DNA of 49,655 bases from an uncultured Acetatifactor sp. GTDB taxonomy: Bacteria; Bacillota; Clostridia; Lachnospirales; Lachnospiraceae. Position numbers and translations under genes: made by a program. The stretch is from the NCBI GenBank assembly GCA_947624245.1, contig CANQJL010000018.1, forward strand, positions 1 through 49,655, written 5' to 3'. The first letter of the stretch is position 1; each line of letters begins with the position of its first letter. Below, piece after piece: positions 41,527-49,655 of the stretch. The notes below the pieces were generated by a model that worked only from the letters and a program-made list of their open reading frames with translations, was not told the origin of the DNA and made no database searches.

Positions 41527-44500
41527 TTGAGATCGAATTCCACACACACGCATAAACCGAAACATATATTTTCGCTGTTTTTAGTGCCCCTGCTCCTCCT
41601 GATCATCATGCAGGCGGCGCTGTCCTTCGGCACGGTCTATTTAAGCGGCGCTTTCTCCACGATTCACAGCTATACGCTGGACCGCCTCAGGCAGGTCACG
41701 GAGACGCGCAGCATTATTTTGGAAAACGATATGACCCAGAGATGGACCGCTCTGGACGAGGAATATGAAATCGCAGGACAGCTTTTGACGGAGCATCTTG
41801 CCCGAAGCGGCATGTCTCTGGAGGATTTTCTGAGCGATTCCGACGCGCAGGACGACTATTTTACCGATCTGTTTCCTACGTGGGGATATATGCTGCGCAA
41901 AAATTCCACCACGGGCGCTTTTCTCATTTTAGGACAGCCGGACGCGGTCAAAGACGGCGGTGCGCTGAACGCTCTCTATATACGCGACAGCGATCCCGAC
42001 ACCAATCCCGCAGACTATTCCGATCTGCTCCTGACGATAGGCCCTTCGCAGATCACCAAGGAATACCGAGTCCCTTTTGACATCTACTGGAAGACCAGCC
42101 TGTCCTTAAAGCCTTACGGCAAATCCCATGCGGACGACTTCTTTTATCAGCCGTATCTGACCGCCGGGCAGAATCCCAATGCGCGGGTGGAGGACTGCTG
42201 CTATTGGAGCACGCCTTTTTGTCTGGAGGACAGAGCGGACACCGACCCTTATCGCATGGTGACTTATTCTATTCCGCTGGTAACGGAAGACGGGACGGTA
42301 TACGGCGTCATGGGAATTGAGCTCTCCTTATCCCGCCTGGCGGAATGTCTCCCGTACAGAGAAGTCAACTCCAACCACGACGGCGGCTATCTGCTGCTGG
42401 AGCACGAAGCGGGAAACACCTACCGGGTGATCTGCGCCACCGGCTTATATTCCGGCGATTCCATAGACGGCTCAAACAGCATCGAACTGCCGACGGCATC
42501 CTCGCAGGATCTGTATCAGCTGGGCGCTTCCAACAGAGAGACCTCCGTCTGGCTGACGCTGAGACCTCTTACGCTCTATAATACCAATACTCCTTTTTAT
42601 GAGCGGGGCTGGTATCTCGCGGGAATGGAAACAAACGACGCCTTATTCGGCAGCAGTTCCAGACTTACCGGCGTCTTTGTAGTTGCTACCCTTTTTGCAC
42701 TGACAGTGGCAGTCTTCCTGTCCTATCTGCTGGTCAGACATATCACCAACCCCATCCGGCGGCTCTCCGAATGCATCAGGACCAGCCCGGAAAACGAACT
42801 GAAGGACTTCGGCAAGGGCACCATTGCGGAGATCGACGAGCTGTACGATACGATCTTCAACCTGACCGAACGCCAGAAAAAAATCGAGTGGGACCTTCAG
42901 GAGGAAAGAGAGCGCTACCGCCTTGCCCTTCAGAACACCTCCGACATTCTGGTGACCTACGACCCTGAGAAGGATCTGGCGACCTTTTATAATCTGGACA
43001 ACAGCGGTCTGGAAACGCGCATAGATCATTTGATGCAAAGGCTGGAGAAGGAAGACCACATTCATCCCGCTGACAAGCTCGTGTTCCTTGCGCGGATCCA
43101 AAATATCCGCACGGAGCTTTCCGTCTCTTTCCGCACCAACTGGATGACGGAAAATCACGAGTACCAGTGGTTCGAGCTGACGGGACGCATTCTGCCGGAC
43201 GCCGACGGAAAACGCAAGACCTTCATCGGTTCCATGCACAATATCCATGACCTGAAGATACAGGAGCTGGCGGAGAGGGAATCCCTGTATACGGACTCTC
43301 TCACGGGCCTGTATCTGTGCAGCTACGGAGAAGACATCGTGCGCAGTCAGCTCCGCAGCGGACACGGCGGCTGTCTGCTGCTTGCGGATGTGCGCAATTT
43401 CCTGCAGATCAACGAAGAATACGGCATGGCAGTGGGCGATATCATTCTGGAAGAGCTCGGGCGTATGTTCCTTGACTGGAAACAGCGTAACGATGTGCGC
43501 CAGAGCGTGCTGGTTCGTTTCGGCGGCGATGAATTCATGCTGTGGCTGGAGGATTTTTCCGTTGACATGGCGACAGCGGCAGCCCGGGAATTCTGCGATA
43601 CGGTAAGACAGCTCTACACCGACGGCGATCTGCAGTTGGAATTGGTCTGCGGCGGCGCGTACTGCGGGGAGGCGGATTATGACAAATTGAAATCCGATGC
43701 CCGCAGCGCTCTCTCCTACGCTTCTACGCATAATCTGCAGTGCCTGTTCTATCACGAACTGCCTGCGGACAGCAGGACCGCGCTCAAGCAGATCACGCCC
43801 ATCGAGCACTCAGACACCGACACCCAGGGCATCATACCGATCACATTCAGCTTTTTCGACAAGAGCAACAAGATAGAAGATATCCTGACGATCCTGCTTC
43901 CGAAGTTGGGAAGGTATTTCGATGCTCAGGATCTGATACTCATTGCCGCCAACAGAGACTTCTTCACCGTAAAGCCCACGCATCAATGGCACAAACGCCT
44001 TGATACGGTGCCCGACCATGAGCTGATCCACTTTACGGCACAGGAATTCGACGATCTGAATCAGGCGCTCTGGGACGAGAAACCGCCCTATCTGTCCACG
44101 ACGCGGCTCACGGAAGAAATGCGCCGTTTTCTGCGCATCGGGGAAGGCAAAAAGGGGTACGTCTTCCCGCTCTATGACAATAATAACTATACAGGCGCGC
44201 TTCTGTTCCTGCGGGATACGGGCGCCCAGAACTGGACGGAAGATCAGGCAAAAGAGATCCTCGAGGTGGTCAAGATCATCGAGGCCAACATCAACAGGCA
44301 GCGGTATGATTCCGCCAACCGTGCAAAGAGCGACTTCCTCTCCCGCATGAGCCACGAGATCCGTACCCCCATGAACGCCATCATCGGCATGACCTACATC
44401 GCTCAGACCCATGTGGAGGATTCGGAAAAGGTCGCCGAGGATCTTGGCAAGATCAGCCAATCCTCGCAGTATCTGCTGGGACTGATCAACGATATACTGG

Positions 44501-45453
44501 ACATGTCCAGAATCGAGAGCGGCAAGCTGACACTGGAGCGTGCCGGTTTTGACCTGAATGAAATGACAGAAAATATCACGACCCTGATCAAGCCGCAGGC
44601 GCAGGCAAAGGGTATTGTTTTCGACACGGATATCTCCCTGTCCTGCCCTTACGTGACAGGAGATTCCCTGCATCTCAATCAGGTGCTGATCAACCTGTTG
44701 GGAAATGCGATCAAATTCACGCCTGCCGACGGCAGCGTCAGATTGACCATACATCAGGAGCCGGACGGAAAAATCCGTTTCTCCGTCCGCGATACCGGTA
44801 TCGGCATCAGTCCCGAGAACCACTCGCGCATCTTTCAGTCCTTTGAACAGGCGGAGGGAAACACCACCAGAAAGTACGGCGGGACGGGTCTCGGCCTTGC
44901 CATCAGCAGCCGTCTGGTACAGATGATGGGCGGCAGCCTCAGTCTGGACAGCGAACCGGGAAAGGGCAGCGATTTCTACTTTACGATCACCCTGCCCATA
45001 GACCACCTGCAGGCGCAGAGCAGCGAACACGATAAGCCTGCCGCACGCACGGTCTCCTCCGCGGCGGGACTGCATATTTTGCTGGTGGAGGACAATGAAC
45101 TGAATATCGAGATTGCGAAGACCATTCTGGAGACGGAAGGGGCCGTTGTAGACCTTGCTCACAACGGTAAAGAAGCCGTGGATATCTTCCTCGCAAGCAA
45201 GCCGGATCTTTATGACCTGATCCTGATGGATATCCAGATGCCCGTTATGGACGGTCTGGAGGCCACCCGCATCATCCGGCGCTCCGATCATCCGATGGCG
45301 GCCACGATTCCCATTATCGCCATGACGGCCAACGCTTTCGACGAGGATATGAAGAAGTCCGTGGAGAGCGGCATGAACGGCCATCTCTCCAAGCCCATTG
45401 AGATCGATAAGTTCTTCCGGACTATCTCGAAGTTTGTGAAGGAGAAGGAATAA
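41527..45453 (+). CDS. giant hybrid sensor histidine kinase with GGDEF domain and receiver
   Basis: 1308 residues. TTG start: AAGGAGAG lies 8 bases ahead and no ATG fits. Order: helix (14-36), outer dCACHE-like domain (about 37-375), helix (380-402), HAMP (403-455), PAS-like domain (about 460-585), GGDEF domain with intact GGDEF at 666-670, GAF-like domain (about 750-930), HisKA with His943 in [16 protein letters not shown], HATPase ([21 protein letters not shown]) and a receiver with Asp1235 in [13 protein letters not shown]. In the GGDEF part the usual Ile-Asn-Asp-x-x-Gly-His reads INEEYGM, and the RxxD inhibition site is absent, so cyclase activity is uncertain. It may both signal by phosphate and make or bind GTP-derived ligands. 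The solute-binding lipoprotein gene upstream is a likely sensory partner. Confidence 0.88.
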   Translation: MRSNSTHTHKPKHIFSLFLVPLLLLIIMQAALSFGTVYLSGAFSTIHSYTLDRLRQVTETRSIILENDMTQRWTALDEEYEIAGQLLTEHLARSGMSLEDFLSDSDAQDDYFTDLFPTWGYMLRKNSTTGAFLILGQPDAVKDGGALNALYIRDSDPDTNPADYSDLLLTIGPSQITKEYRVPFDIYWKTSLSLKPYGKSHADDFFYQPYLTAGQNPNARVEDCCYWSTPFCLEDRADTDPYRMVTYSIPLVTEDGTVYGVMGIELSLSRLAECLPYREVNSNHDGGYLLLEHEAGNTYRVICATGLYSGDSIDGSNSIELPTASSQDLYQLGASNRETSVWLTLRPLTLYNTNTPFYERGWYLAGMETNDALFGSSSRLTGVFVVATLFALTVAVFLSYLLVRHITNPIRRLSECIRTSPENELKDFGKGTIAEIDELYDTIFNLTERQKKIEWDLQEERERYRLALQNTSDILVTYDPEKDLATFYNLDNSGLETRIDHLMQRLEKEDHIHPADKLVFLARIQNIRTELSVSFRTNWMTENHEYQWFELTGRILPDADGKRKTFIGSMHNIHDLKIQELAERESLYTDSLTGLYLCSYGEDIVRSQLRSGHGGCLLLADVRNFLQINEEYGMAVGDIILEELGRMFLDWKQRNDVRQSVLVRFGGDEFMLWLEDFSVDMATAAAREFCDTVRQLYTDGDLQLELVCGGAYCGEADYDKLKSDARSALSYASTHNLQCLFYHELPADSRTALKQITPIEHSDTDTQGIIPITFSFFDKSNKIEDILTILLPKLGRYFDAQDLILIAANRDFFTVKPTHQWHKRLDTVPDHELIHFTAQEFDDLNQALWDEKPPYLSTTRLTEEMRRFLRIGEGKKGYVFPLYDNNNYTGALLFLRDTGAQNWTEDQAKEILEVVKIIEANINRQRYDSANRAKSDFLSRMSHEIRTPMNAIIGMTYIAQTHVEDSEKVAEDLGKISQSSQYLLGLINDILDMSRIESGKLTLERAGFDLNEMTENITTLIKPQAQAKGIVFDTDISLSCPYVTGDSLHLNQVLINLLGNAIKFTPADGSVRLTIHQEPDGKIRFSVRDTGIGISPENHSRIFQSFEQAEGNTTRKYGGTGLGLAISSRLVQMMGGSLSLDSEPGKGSDFYFTITLPIDHLQAQSSEHDKPAARTVSSAAGLHILLVEDNELNIEIAKTILETEGAVVDLAHNGKEAVDIFLASKPDLYDLILMDIQMPVMDGLEATRIIRRSDHPMAATIPIIAMTANAFDEDMKKSVESGMNGHLSKPIEIDKFFRTISKFVKEKE

Positions 45454-46381
45454 TATCGTAATTTATTTTTTCATATTTTTTCTTGTCGCGCAGAGCATAC
45501 CATTCGTCCTTTGTAAGCGACATGTGGACTATATCATAGGTTTGAAAGAAGTGCTGCTCTCATCTTAATCCTTTCCCGCACAACACAGTTATCGCTGTTT
45601 TGTGTATCTGCCCGCAGTCCACGATATCCTTCATAAAAGCTTTTTCGTATCTGTCTTTTCCGTACTCGGCCTTTTCGCGTTTCGTTTTCTCGTAGTCATC
45701 TTTTTCACATTTACCCCAAGGCTGTTTTCTTTGGTATCCGAAAATTCCATATGGATATGGTACAATATTTTTTTACTTTCGCAATCCCTTGGAGGGATGA
45801 ACTATATTCCTAAAAATCCCTCCCAAAGCTGTTTTCAACCTTCCCGCCGCAGATTTTTCATGCTCCTTCTGTTGTTTTCTACAGTTTTCTTTAGCATTTA
45901 CACATTCTCATAGGCAGGCCCAAATGCAAATAACTTCTTTCCTTCACAGCTGTAAAAGGTAGTCACTCTGTTCCAAGCAGATGTCCACCCATTTCATCAC
46001 GATAGTCCGTCTCAACCGCTTTCTTGTATCCTTTTTTATAGATACAATATACTTCAGTGATTCCACTCTCCCCCTCGCAAGATCTTTATTTGGGTGTTCT
46101 CGGGACACCCGCAGCAAGCACTTATGTCTTTCAAAATAGGTTTCTCTCTGTGCTTTTTTAGGTTTTTTCATATATTTTCCCAAACAATTTCTTAAAAGTA
46201 ATCACGGATTATTTCAAATGCAGATTTATCCGTCTGTAGAAACAGTTTTATCTCGGCCTGTTGATTTTCTGTCACCGAGATGTCTTGTCTTTTATTATAG
46301 CATACCTCCAATTCATTTTGCACAAGAAATCCATTTTTTGCCTCCCTCCCGTTTGTTGAATCCAATACTGATGATTTTTTA
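45454..46381. other. AT-rich stretch without an intact gene
   Basis: No complete gene can be supported here. The plus strand has a hydrophobic 103-codon frame (45602-45913) of biased composition and no ribosome site. The minus strand has broken coding-like frames, listed separately. Small inverted repeats: GGAGGGA (45791-45797)/TCCCTCC (45817-45823), and ATCTCGG (46250-46256)/CCGAGAT (46275-46281). Base composition falls sharply after the sensor kinase gene, marking the edge of an accessory region. Confidence 0.6.
45560..46171 (-). pseudogene. degraded coding remnant(s) of unknown family
   Basis: On the minus strand an opening frame from ATG 46171 (MKKPKKAQRETYFERHKC and on, ending at 45944) has no convincing ribosome site. 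Coding-like pieces then jump frames: GYKKAVETDYRDEMGG in one frame, FYSCEGKKLFAFGPAYENV before a stop in another, then LKTALGGIFRNIVHPSKGLR, a TAA at 45775-45773, and in the same frame PYGIFGYQRKQPWGKCEKDD up to a TGA at 45560. Several frameshifts and at least one nonsense change would be needed. I do not recognise the family; a mobile-element cargo gene is possible. Confidence 0.35.
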
Positions 46382-46410
46382 TTGCCGCATTATACGGATT
46401 ATGCTAAAAT
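46382..46410 (+). promoter_or_regulatory. promoter of the GNAT gene
   Basis: TTGCCG (46382-46387), 17-bp spacer, TAAAAT (46405-46410) with TG one base ahead (extended -10). Start near 46417, which leaves ATG 46442 as the only possible start. Confidence 0.55.
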
Positions 46411-46441
46411 ATATGGAGAATTTAGAATTGAGAGGCCATCT

Positions 46442-46915
46442 ATGGACGTAACGATCCGTGAAATACAAAAACAGGATTATCCTCTCTTGGATAATTTTTT
46501 ATATGAAGCAATTTTTCTTCCGGATGGTGTTGAACCTCCACCCAAAACCATTATTACATCTCCCGAATTGCAGGTTTATGTTGAAGGCTTCGGGGAATCA
46601 AAAGATGATTGGGGATTAATGGCAGAAGTGGACGGCAAGATCGTCGGCGCTGTTTGGGTTCGCATTATGAACGATTACGGACATGTCGACGATAATACCC
46701 CTTCTCTGGCAATCTCCCTTTATAAAGAATATAGGGGATTGGGTATCGGAACAGCCATGATGAAAGAAATGCTTGCGCTGCTCAAATCACATGGATACAG
46801 CCGAGTTTCTCTTTCCGTTCAAAAAGCTAATTATGCGGCAAAAATGTATCTGAAGATCGGCTTTGAGATTATAAGGGAGAATGAGGAAGAATACATTATG
46901 GTGTACTGCCTATAA
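46442..46915 (+). CDS. GNAT family N-acetyltransferase
   Basis: 157 residues from ATG 46442 with GAGAGG ahead. GNAT fold: TIREIQKQDYPLLDNFL at the start, AEVDGKIVGAVWVRIM for beta strands 2-4, YKEYRGLGIGTAMMKEML as the acetyl-CoA pyrophosphate loop (motif A), and SLSVQKANYAAKMYLKIGFE for motif B. It should transfer an acetyl group to an amine; the acceptor is unknown. AT-rich compared with the first 45 kb, in keeping with an accessory region. Single gene with its own promoter. Confidence 0.85.
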   Translation: MDVTIREIQKQDYPLLDNFLYEAIFLPDGVEPPPKTIITSPELQVYVEGFGESKDDWGLMAEVDGKIVGAVWVRIMNDYGHVDDNTPSLAISLYKEYRGLGIGTAMMKEMLALLKSHGYSRVSLSVQKANYAAKMYLKIGFEIIRENEEEYIMVYCL

Positions 46916-47054
46916 CAAATTTGTAATCAAAAAATTGATAAATAAATTTGGAGAATGGACATTTTATTTTCATTATTTATTAAAGAAAAATGCGGTGGAC
47001 TGGACAGACAGCGCTTATGTCGCGACTGAAAATAGCGGACAAGGAGAATAACCG

Positions 47055-47231
47055 ATGAATTTATGTAAATGTCACCATATTCCGCCGAAAGGGGTGTTTG
47101 TTCAAGACAACACCTACTGTTGGGAATACATTATAGACGGCATCGTAGTCTCAGATGAACACAATAACAAAATAGTTTTCAACGACACGACCTATCTGTG
47201 GTATTTCACGAAAGAAAATCAAAAGAGCTAA
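47055..47231 (+). CDS. small hypothetical protein (58 aa)
   Basis: 58 codons from ATG 47055; AAGGAGAA lies 6-8 bases ahead and a good terminator overlaps the stop, so it looks like a real gene. The N terminus has Cys4, Cys6, His7, His8 (CKCHH), possibly a metal site. The rest, NTYCWEYIIDGIVVSDEHNN followed by FNDTTYLWYF, alternates beta-like stretches with turns. I do not recognise the family. A 56-codon frame at 46881-47051 (ending DSAYVATENSGQGE) overlaps the GNAT end, stops three bases before this gene and could be translated with it, but its ribosome site is poor. Confidence 0.5.
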   Translation: MNLCKCHHIPPKGVFVQDNTYCWEYIIDGIVVSDEHNNKIVFNDTTYLWYFTKENQKS

Positions 47232-47260
47232 CTGATTTTCAGGAATCGGTCAGCTTTTTT
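47227..47260 (+). terminator. rho-independent terminator after the 58-aa gene
   Basis: GCTAACTGATT (47227-47237) pairs with AATCGGTCAGC (47244-47254) with one mismatch and one G-U, then TTTTTT (47255-47260). The stem includes the stop codon. The following 47261-47467 holds no gene or clear structure that I can support. Confidence 0.8.
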
Positions 47261-47467
47261 ATGGTCGATAAAGGATCAGGAGGCTATTCCAGCTCGGCGT
47301 GTCCTTTTACATGCACCCACCCAATGTAAGAATAACTCGGAGGAATTTTTCCAACAATAAATCAATGAAATCACATTTTTTGTAACTCTTTTAAAATATT
47401 AGAGCCAAAATAGAGTCACTTCAAATTCATTGCATAATCATACAGTAATATTTGCATATTCCGAACA

Positions 47468-48778
47468 TTAAGATATATTTTCAATATCCTTTTCAATGTC
47501 TCTTATTTCACGCTTCATTATTTTATGAAACTGTATTTCAACAAAGCGTTCATCTTTGTCAGTCAAATCCATCTGATATATGTCCGATAAAATAGCTTTC
47601 TTATCTTCTAGCTTCAAATCATCTAAATTCGGAATATACTTAGTCTCATGCAATGCCATATGAATTTCCGAATATGTCCGAACAAATCTCTTTATTTTAA
47701 TCTTACCTTCTAATTTATAACGCTTAATCAATTTTTGCACAACATCATCTAAGTGGAAAAGTAAACTCAAATCAGTTATTTGAGAATAGAAAAATAACCA
47801 ACCGTACTTATGGCTTTCAAGAATAAAACCTGTAATTTTTAAATTTAATTTCCAGCGCAAATATCCAATATCATCTTTATTTATCGCTCTAAATAACTCC
47901 TCTATAGATTGCTCGATTTTTAAAACACTGCTTTTTCTTACTGTCACTTCACTATCATTTAAAACATAACCTAAATATTCAAATGAGTCTGTTACAAGTC
48001 CCTCATCTTCTTTGTCATTTAATTCCAATCCAAGCTTTTTTATATCATCACATATATTTTTCTTTACATCATAAAATTTATCTTCATTAACCAATATCAA
48101 TATGTCATCAACATATCTGTAATATGATATGTACCCAAGTTCTCTATATTTTATGTCAATATCCTGCATATATATGTTAGCTAAAGTGTTTGAAATAGGT
48201 AATCCCTCTGGAACTCCCAATATTCTTTCCTTTTTTACAGTTTTTTCTCTTATCGGATAAAGAAGTGCCTCTGTTCTAATTGCATTCCATATAATTGATA
48301 TAATTTCTGGTTTGTGTATCTTTCTTTTAATTATTTTAATCAACTTGTCTTGATTTATTGAACCATAAAATGATTTCACATCCAATTTTATAAAATGTGT
48401 GTACATTGGAATTTTTTTGGTAATATCATCTATAACAAGTTGTGGCATTATGGTCTTACATTTGTCCCCATATACCCCAACCAATAACTCATTCAATGTT
48501 GACGCTGTTAACTTATCTCTTAGCGTCGGCACGCAAATGGCTCTAGGCGGCTTTGTAGGTCCTTTCGTAAATAGTAGTTGCTTATATCTTGTAAAATGAT
48601 AAGAGCCATTCATAGATTTTCGAATAATAATTTCAATATTCTCATCCAAACTTTGTTCAAATTTTCGAGGCGACACTTTATCTAATCCAACGGACGGCTT
48701 ATCTTTTACTTTTTCTTCATAATGTTCAATAAGATGTTTTTTTGTAAACAACTTTTTCCATAAATACGATGCCTGCAT
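47468..48778 (-). CDS. stand-alone reverse transcriptase (UG/Abi-like, SLATT-associated)
   Basis: 436 residues, ATG 48778, directly abutting the SLATT gene stop at 48779. RT palm motifs are intact: LDVKSFYGSI (132-141, metal Asp133), GVPEGLPISNTLANIY (188-203), and YRYVDDILIL (220-229, Asp224 and Asp225); FEYLGYVL follows. The fingers region has PPRAICVPTLRDKL. No maturase, HNH, integrase or En domain, so it is neither a mobile group II intron RT nor a retrotransposon. The YVDD box, the Gly-Leu-Pro-Ile-Ser motif and the C-terminal helical extension (about 290-436) resemble defence-associated RTs of the UG/Abi type. It probably copies or extends an RNA, most simply the structured RNA encoded just upstream (49353-49482). 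Codon use and low GC point to horizontal transfer. Assignment to a numbered UG class needs a tree. Confidence 0.85.
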   Translation of the reverse strand: MQASYLWKKLFTKKHLIEHYEEKVKDKPSVGLDKVSPRKFEQSLDENIEIIIRKSMNGSYHFTRYKQLLFTKGPTKPPRAICVPTLRDKLTASTLNELLVGVYGDKCKTIMPQLVIDDITKKIPMYTHFIKLDVKSFYGSINQDKLIKIIKRKIHKPEIISIIWNAIRTEALLYPIREKTVKKERILGVPEGLPISNTLANIYMQDIDIKYRELGYISYYRYVDDILILVNEDKFYDVKKNICDDIKKLGLELNDKEDEGLVTDSFEYLGYVLNDSEVTVRKSSVLKIEQSIEELFRAINKDDIGYLRWKLNLKITGFILESHKYGWLFFYSQITDLSLLFHLDDVVQKLIKRYKLEGKIKIKRFVRTYSEIHMALHETKYIPNLDDLKLEDKKAILSDIYQMDLTDKDERFVEIQFHKIMKREIRDIEKDIENIS

Positions 48779-49339
48779 CTATAAAACCCCACATATCCAA
48801 TATAAAACCACTGGCAATAATATAACACATATTTTTAAAAACACACGCCAAATAACATTATAATAGTATTTGCGCCTTACATTTTTCCATTTCATATTTC
48901 TATATTCACCCGAGCTACCATGAACTGTCTCATAATAATCAAATGATATATGATTAATATTTGAATCTAGCAAATCGCAATATCTATTACATATGTTCTT
49001 AAACAGCTCTACATCATCACTCTCAATATTCTTTAATTCAAATTCAAGTTTTTGTAACTCTGTATAATTCTTTCTATATTCTCTTGCATGCTCCAGATAT
49101 TTTTGTCCATTCAAATATAAGATAACTGCAAGAAGTGATATTGTCATAAACACTGTCACCAAACTTAATTTCTCATTTTTATTAAGTAACGTAAGTATCG
49201 AAAATATAATCGTAACACATGAATAATAAACGTTAATTCCCTGAAAAAAAGCTTCTTTGTTTATCAATCTTTTTTCAGCATTAACTCTTGAAATTCTTGT
49301 CGTCCATATTTGGTCTGATAAATCTTTATATTTTTCCAA
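48779..49339 (-). CDS. SLATT-domain membrane protein, probable effector
   Basis: 186 residues. TTG start at 49339 with AGGAGGA ahead. WTTRISRVNAEKRLINKEAF leads into two close helices (about 34-52 and 58-77), then a long amphipathic coiled coil QKYLEHAREYRKNYTELQKL, and the C-terminal part YCDLLDSNINHISFDYYETV. This is the layout of SLATT_5: basic N-terminal helix, 2TM hairpin, coiled coil and a conserved His/Asp-Tyr end. A further hydrophobic segment (164-184) closes the protein. SLATT proteins are predicted pore-forming effectors in conflict systems with SMODS, SLOG or RT partners. Here it is cotranscribed with the RT, which starts one base after its stop, so it is the likely killing or growth-arrest component. 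Confidence 0.75.
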   Translation of the reverse strand: MEKYKDLSDQIWTTRISRVNAEKRLINKEAFFQGINVYYSCVTIIFSILTLLNKNEKLSLVTVFMTISLLAVILYLNGQKYLEHAREYRKNYTELQKLEFELKNIESDDVELFKNICNRYCDLLDSNINHISFDYYETVHGSSGEYRNMKWKNVRRKYYYNVIWRVFLKICVILLPVVLYWICGVL

Positions 49340-49352
49340 GTTGTATCCTCCT

Positions 49353-49482
49353 AAAAAATGTATTAGGGTCTCTATATACTAAGTGCGATACCTTCATGCG
49401 AAAGCCTATAAAATCTTTACAGATTGTTAATTACGTTATCTCCTAAGTGGAAATCATAACTTACGTTATAGACCCTAATACA
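49353..49482 (-). ncRNA. predicted structured RNA of the RT-SLATT locus
   Basis: Read on the minus strand, about 130 nt. The 5' end (49482-49470) and 3' end (49371-49359) form a perfect 13-bp closing stem. Inside are four hairpins in order: AUAAC-GUAA-GUUAU (49469-49456), UUUCC-ACUUA-GGAGA (49453-49439), AAUCU-GUAA-AGAUU (49425-49412) and CUUUC-GCAU-GAAGG (49404-49391). Two of them carry GNRA (GUAA) tetraloops. Six U (49358-49353) follow the closing stem directly, so the stem can act as the terminator. The promoter at 49489-49517 predicts the start at 49482, the first base of the stem. The SLATT ribosome site comes right after the U run. Structure read by hand, no folding program. Confidence 0.7.
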
Positions 49483-49488
49483 ATAGAT

Positions 49489-49517
49489 ATTTTACCACAT
49501 TCTACTATTATTTTCAA
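49489..49517 (-). promoter_or_regulatory. promoter of the structured RNA and RT-SLATT operon
   Basis: On the minus strand TTGAAA (49517-49512), 17-bp spacer and TAAAAT (49494-49489). The seventh base after the -10 is 49482, where the closing stem of the predicted RNA begins. Confidence 0.7.
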
Positions 49518-49581
49518 TCCTTCTTTTCCTTTATCTCGTCTACTTATTATCGCAAACCGCCGCAGCACTATATACGTAAAG

Positions 49582-49655
49582 CTATATTTCCGTTCTCAGC
49601 AAAGAATACATCTTCATATCAATGACTTCCCCATTCTTCACAGCATTACTTCTCA
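49582..49655 (-). CDS. C-terminal end of a GNAT-like acetyltransferase (runs off the window)
   Basis: The last 24 codons of a minus-strand frame end at TAG 49584-49582. The tail KNGEVIDMKMYSLLRTEI fits the usual close of RimL/PhnO-type GNAT enzymes (Asn-Gly-x-x-Ile-Asp-x-x-Met-Tyr-x-Leu-Leu). The gene starts beyond the window. It would lie upstream of the RT locus in the same direction. Call rests on a short piece only. Confidence 0.4.
   Translation of the reverse strand, partial: RSNAVKNGEVIDMKMYSLLRTEI

Noticed and set aside
43810..45384. A 524-codon minus-strand frame opposite the giant kinase
   Set aside because: Antisense shadow of the HisKA-HATPase-receiver coding region, no motif and no ribosome site.
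45602..45913. Membrane protein of 103 residues on the plus strand
   Set aside because: Hydrophobic by composition of T-rich DNA; no ribosome site, no promoter, and the opposite strand reads more like coding remnants.
47468..48778. Group II intron maturase or retron RT
   Set aside because: No maturase X domain, no endonuclease and no intron RNA features downstream; the catalytic box is YVDD with a Gly-Leu-Pro motif rather than YADD. Retron membership is not fully excluded, because the upstream RNA has paired ends, but no long msd-like hairpin is present.
49353..49482. tRNA or known riboswitch
   Set aside because: Closing stem with four hairpins recalls a cloverleaf, but there is no anticodon/T-loop consensus or CCA end, and no riboswitch consensus I know.

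Overview
The window looks like chromosome of an anaerobic gut-type member of the Clostridia, most likely family Lachnospiraceae. I infer this from a four-subunit pyruvate-type ferredoxin oxidoreductase, many Clostridia-type genes of little-known function (DUF4867, DUF1538, CmpB-like permease, TPM protein), large hybrid histidine kinases, GGAGG-type ribosome sites with frequent TTG starts, and consensus sigma-70 promoters. GC is visibly above 50% for the first 45 kb and drops to roughly one third (estimate by eye) after about 45.45 kb. Genus and species cannot be told from sequence alone.

Layout. 0.1-2.4 kb: a 37-residue membrane peptide and a GH2 glycosidase. 2.4-6.05 kb (minus): a sugar cassette of FGGY/xylulokinase, cupin-like DUF4867 and a fucose/arabinose-type isomerase. 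6.2-8.8 kb: a hybrid histidine kinase with two receivers. 9-10.1 kb: a tocopherol-cyclase-like protein. 10.2-14.4 kb (minus): small membrane proteins and a GT2-GtrA / NAGPA / single-pass membrane protein operon. 14.5-17.5 kb: cysK-rrf2 facing aroA with divergent promoters. 17.5-21.9 kb (minus): LtaS-like sulfatase and GH42 beta-galactosidase. 22-27.2 kb: carbamate kinase, XRE regulator with membrane domain, and truA-DUF1538-tandem PII. 27.3-33.3 kb: two MATE exporters flanking porGDAB. 33.5-38.3 kb: XRE/zinc-ribbon/TPM operon, DUF305, CmpB-like permease and an SDR. 38.4-45.45 kb: a potassium-channel-like gene, decayed LytTR and GGDEF remnants, then a lipoprotein binding protein paired with a 1308-residue sensor kinase that also carries a GGDEF domain.

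45.45-49.65 kb is an AT-rich accessory region: broken coding remnants, a GNAT acetyltransferase, tiny ORFs, and a two-gene cassette of a stand-alone reverse transcriptase and a SLATT-type membrane protein. Directly upstream of that cassette I find a good promoter whose predicted start coincides with the first base of a 13-bp terminal stem. The stem encloses four small hairpins and is followed at once by six U. This predicts a discrete RNA of about 130 nt ahead of the RT operon. A defence system made of RT, ncRNA and membrane effector is the most interesting candidate here; the function is inferred, not shown.

Coordinates of promoters, stems and starts were read by hand. Start codons were moved from the longest frame to the codon with a ribosome site, or to one downstream of the promoter, wherever the sequence allowed.
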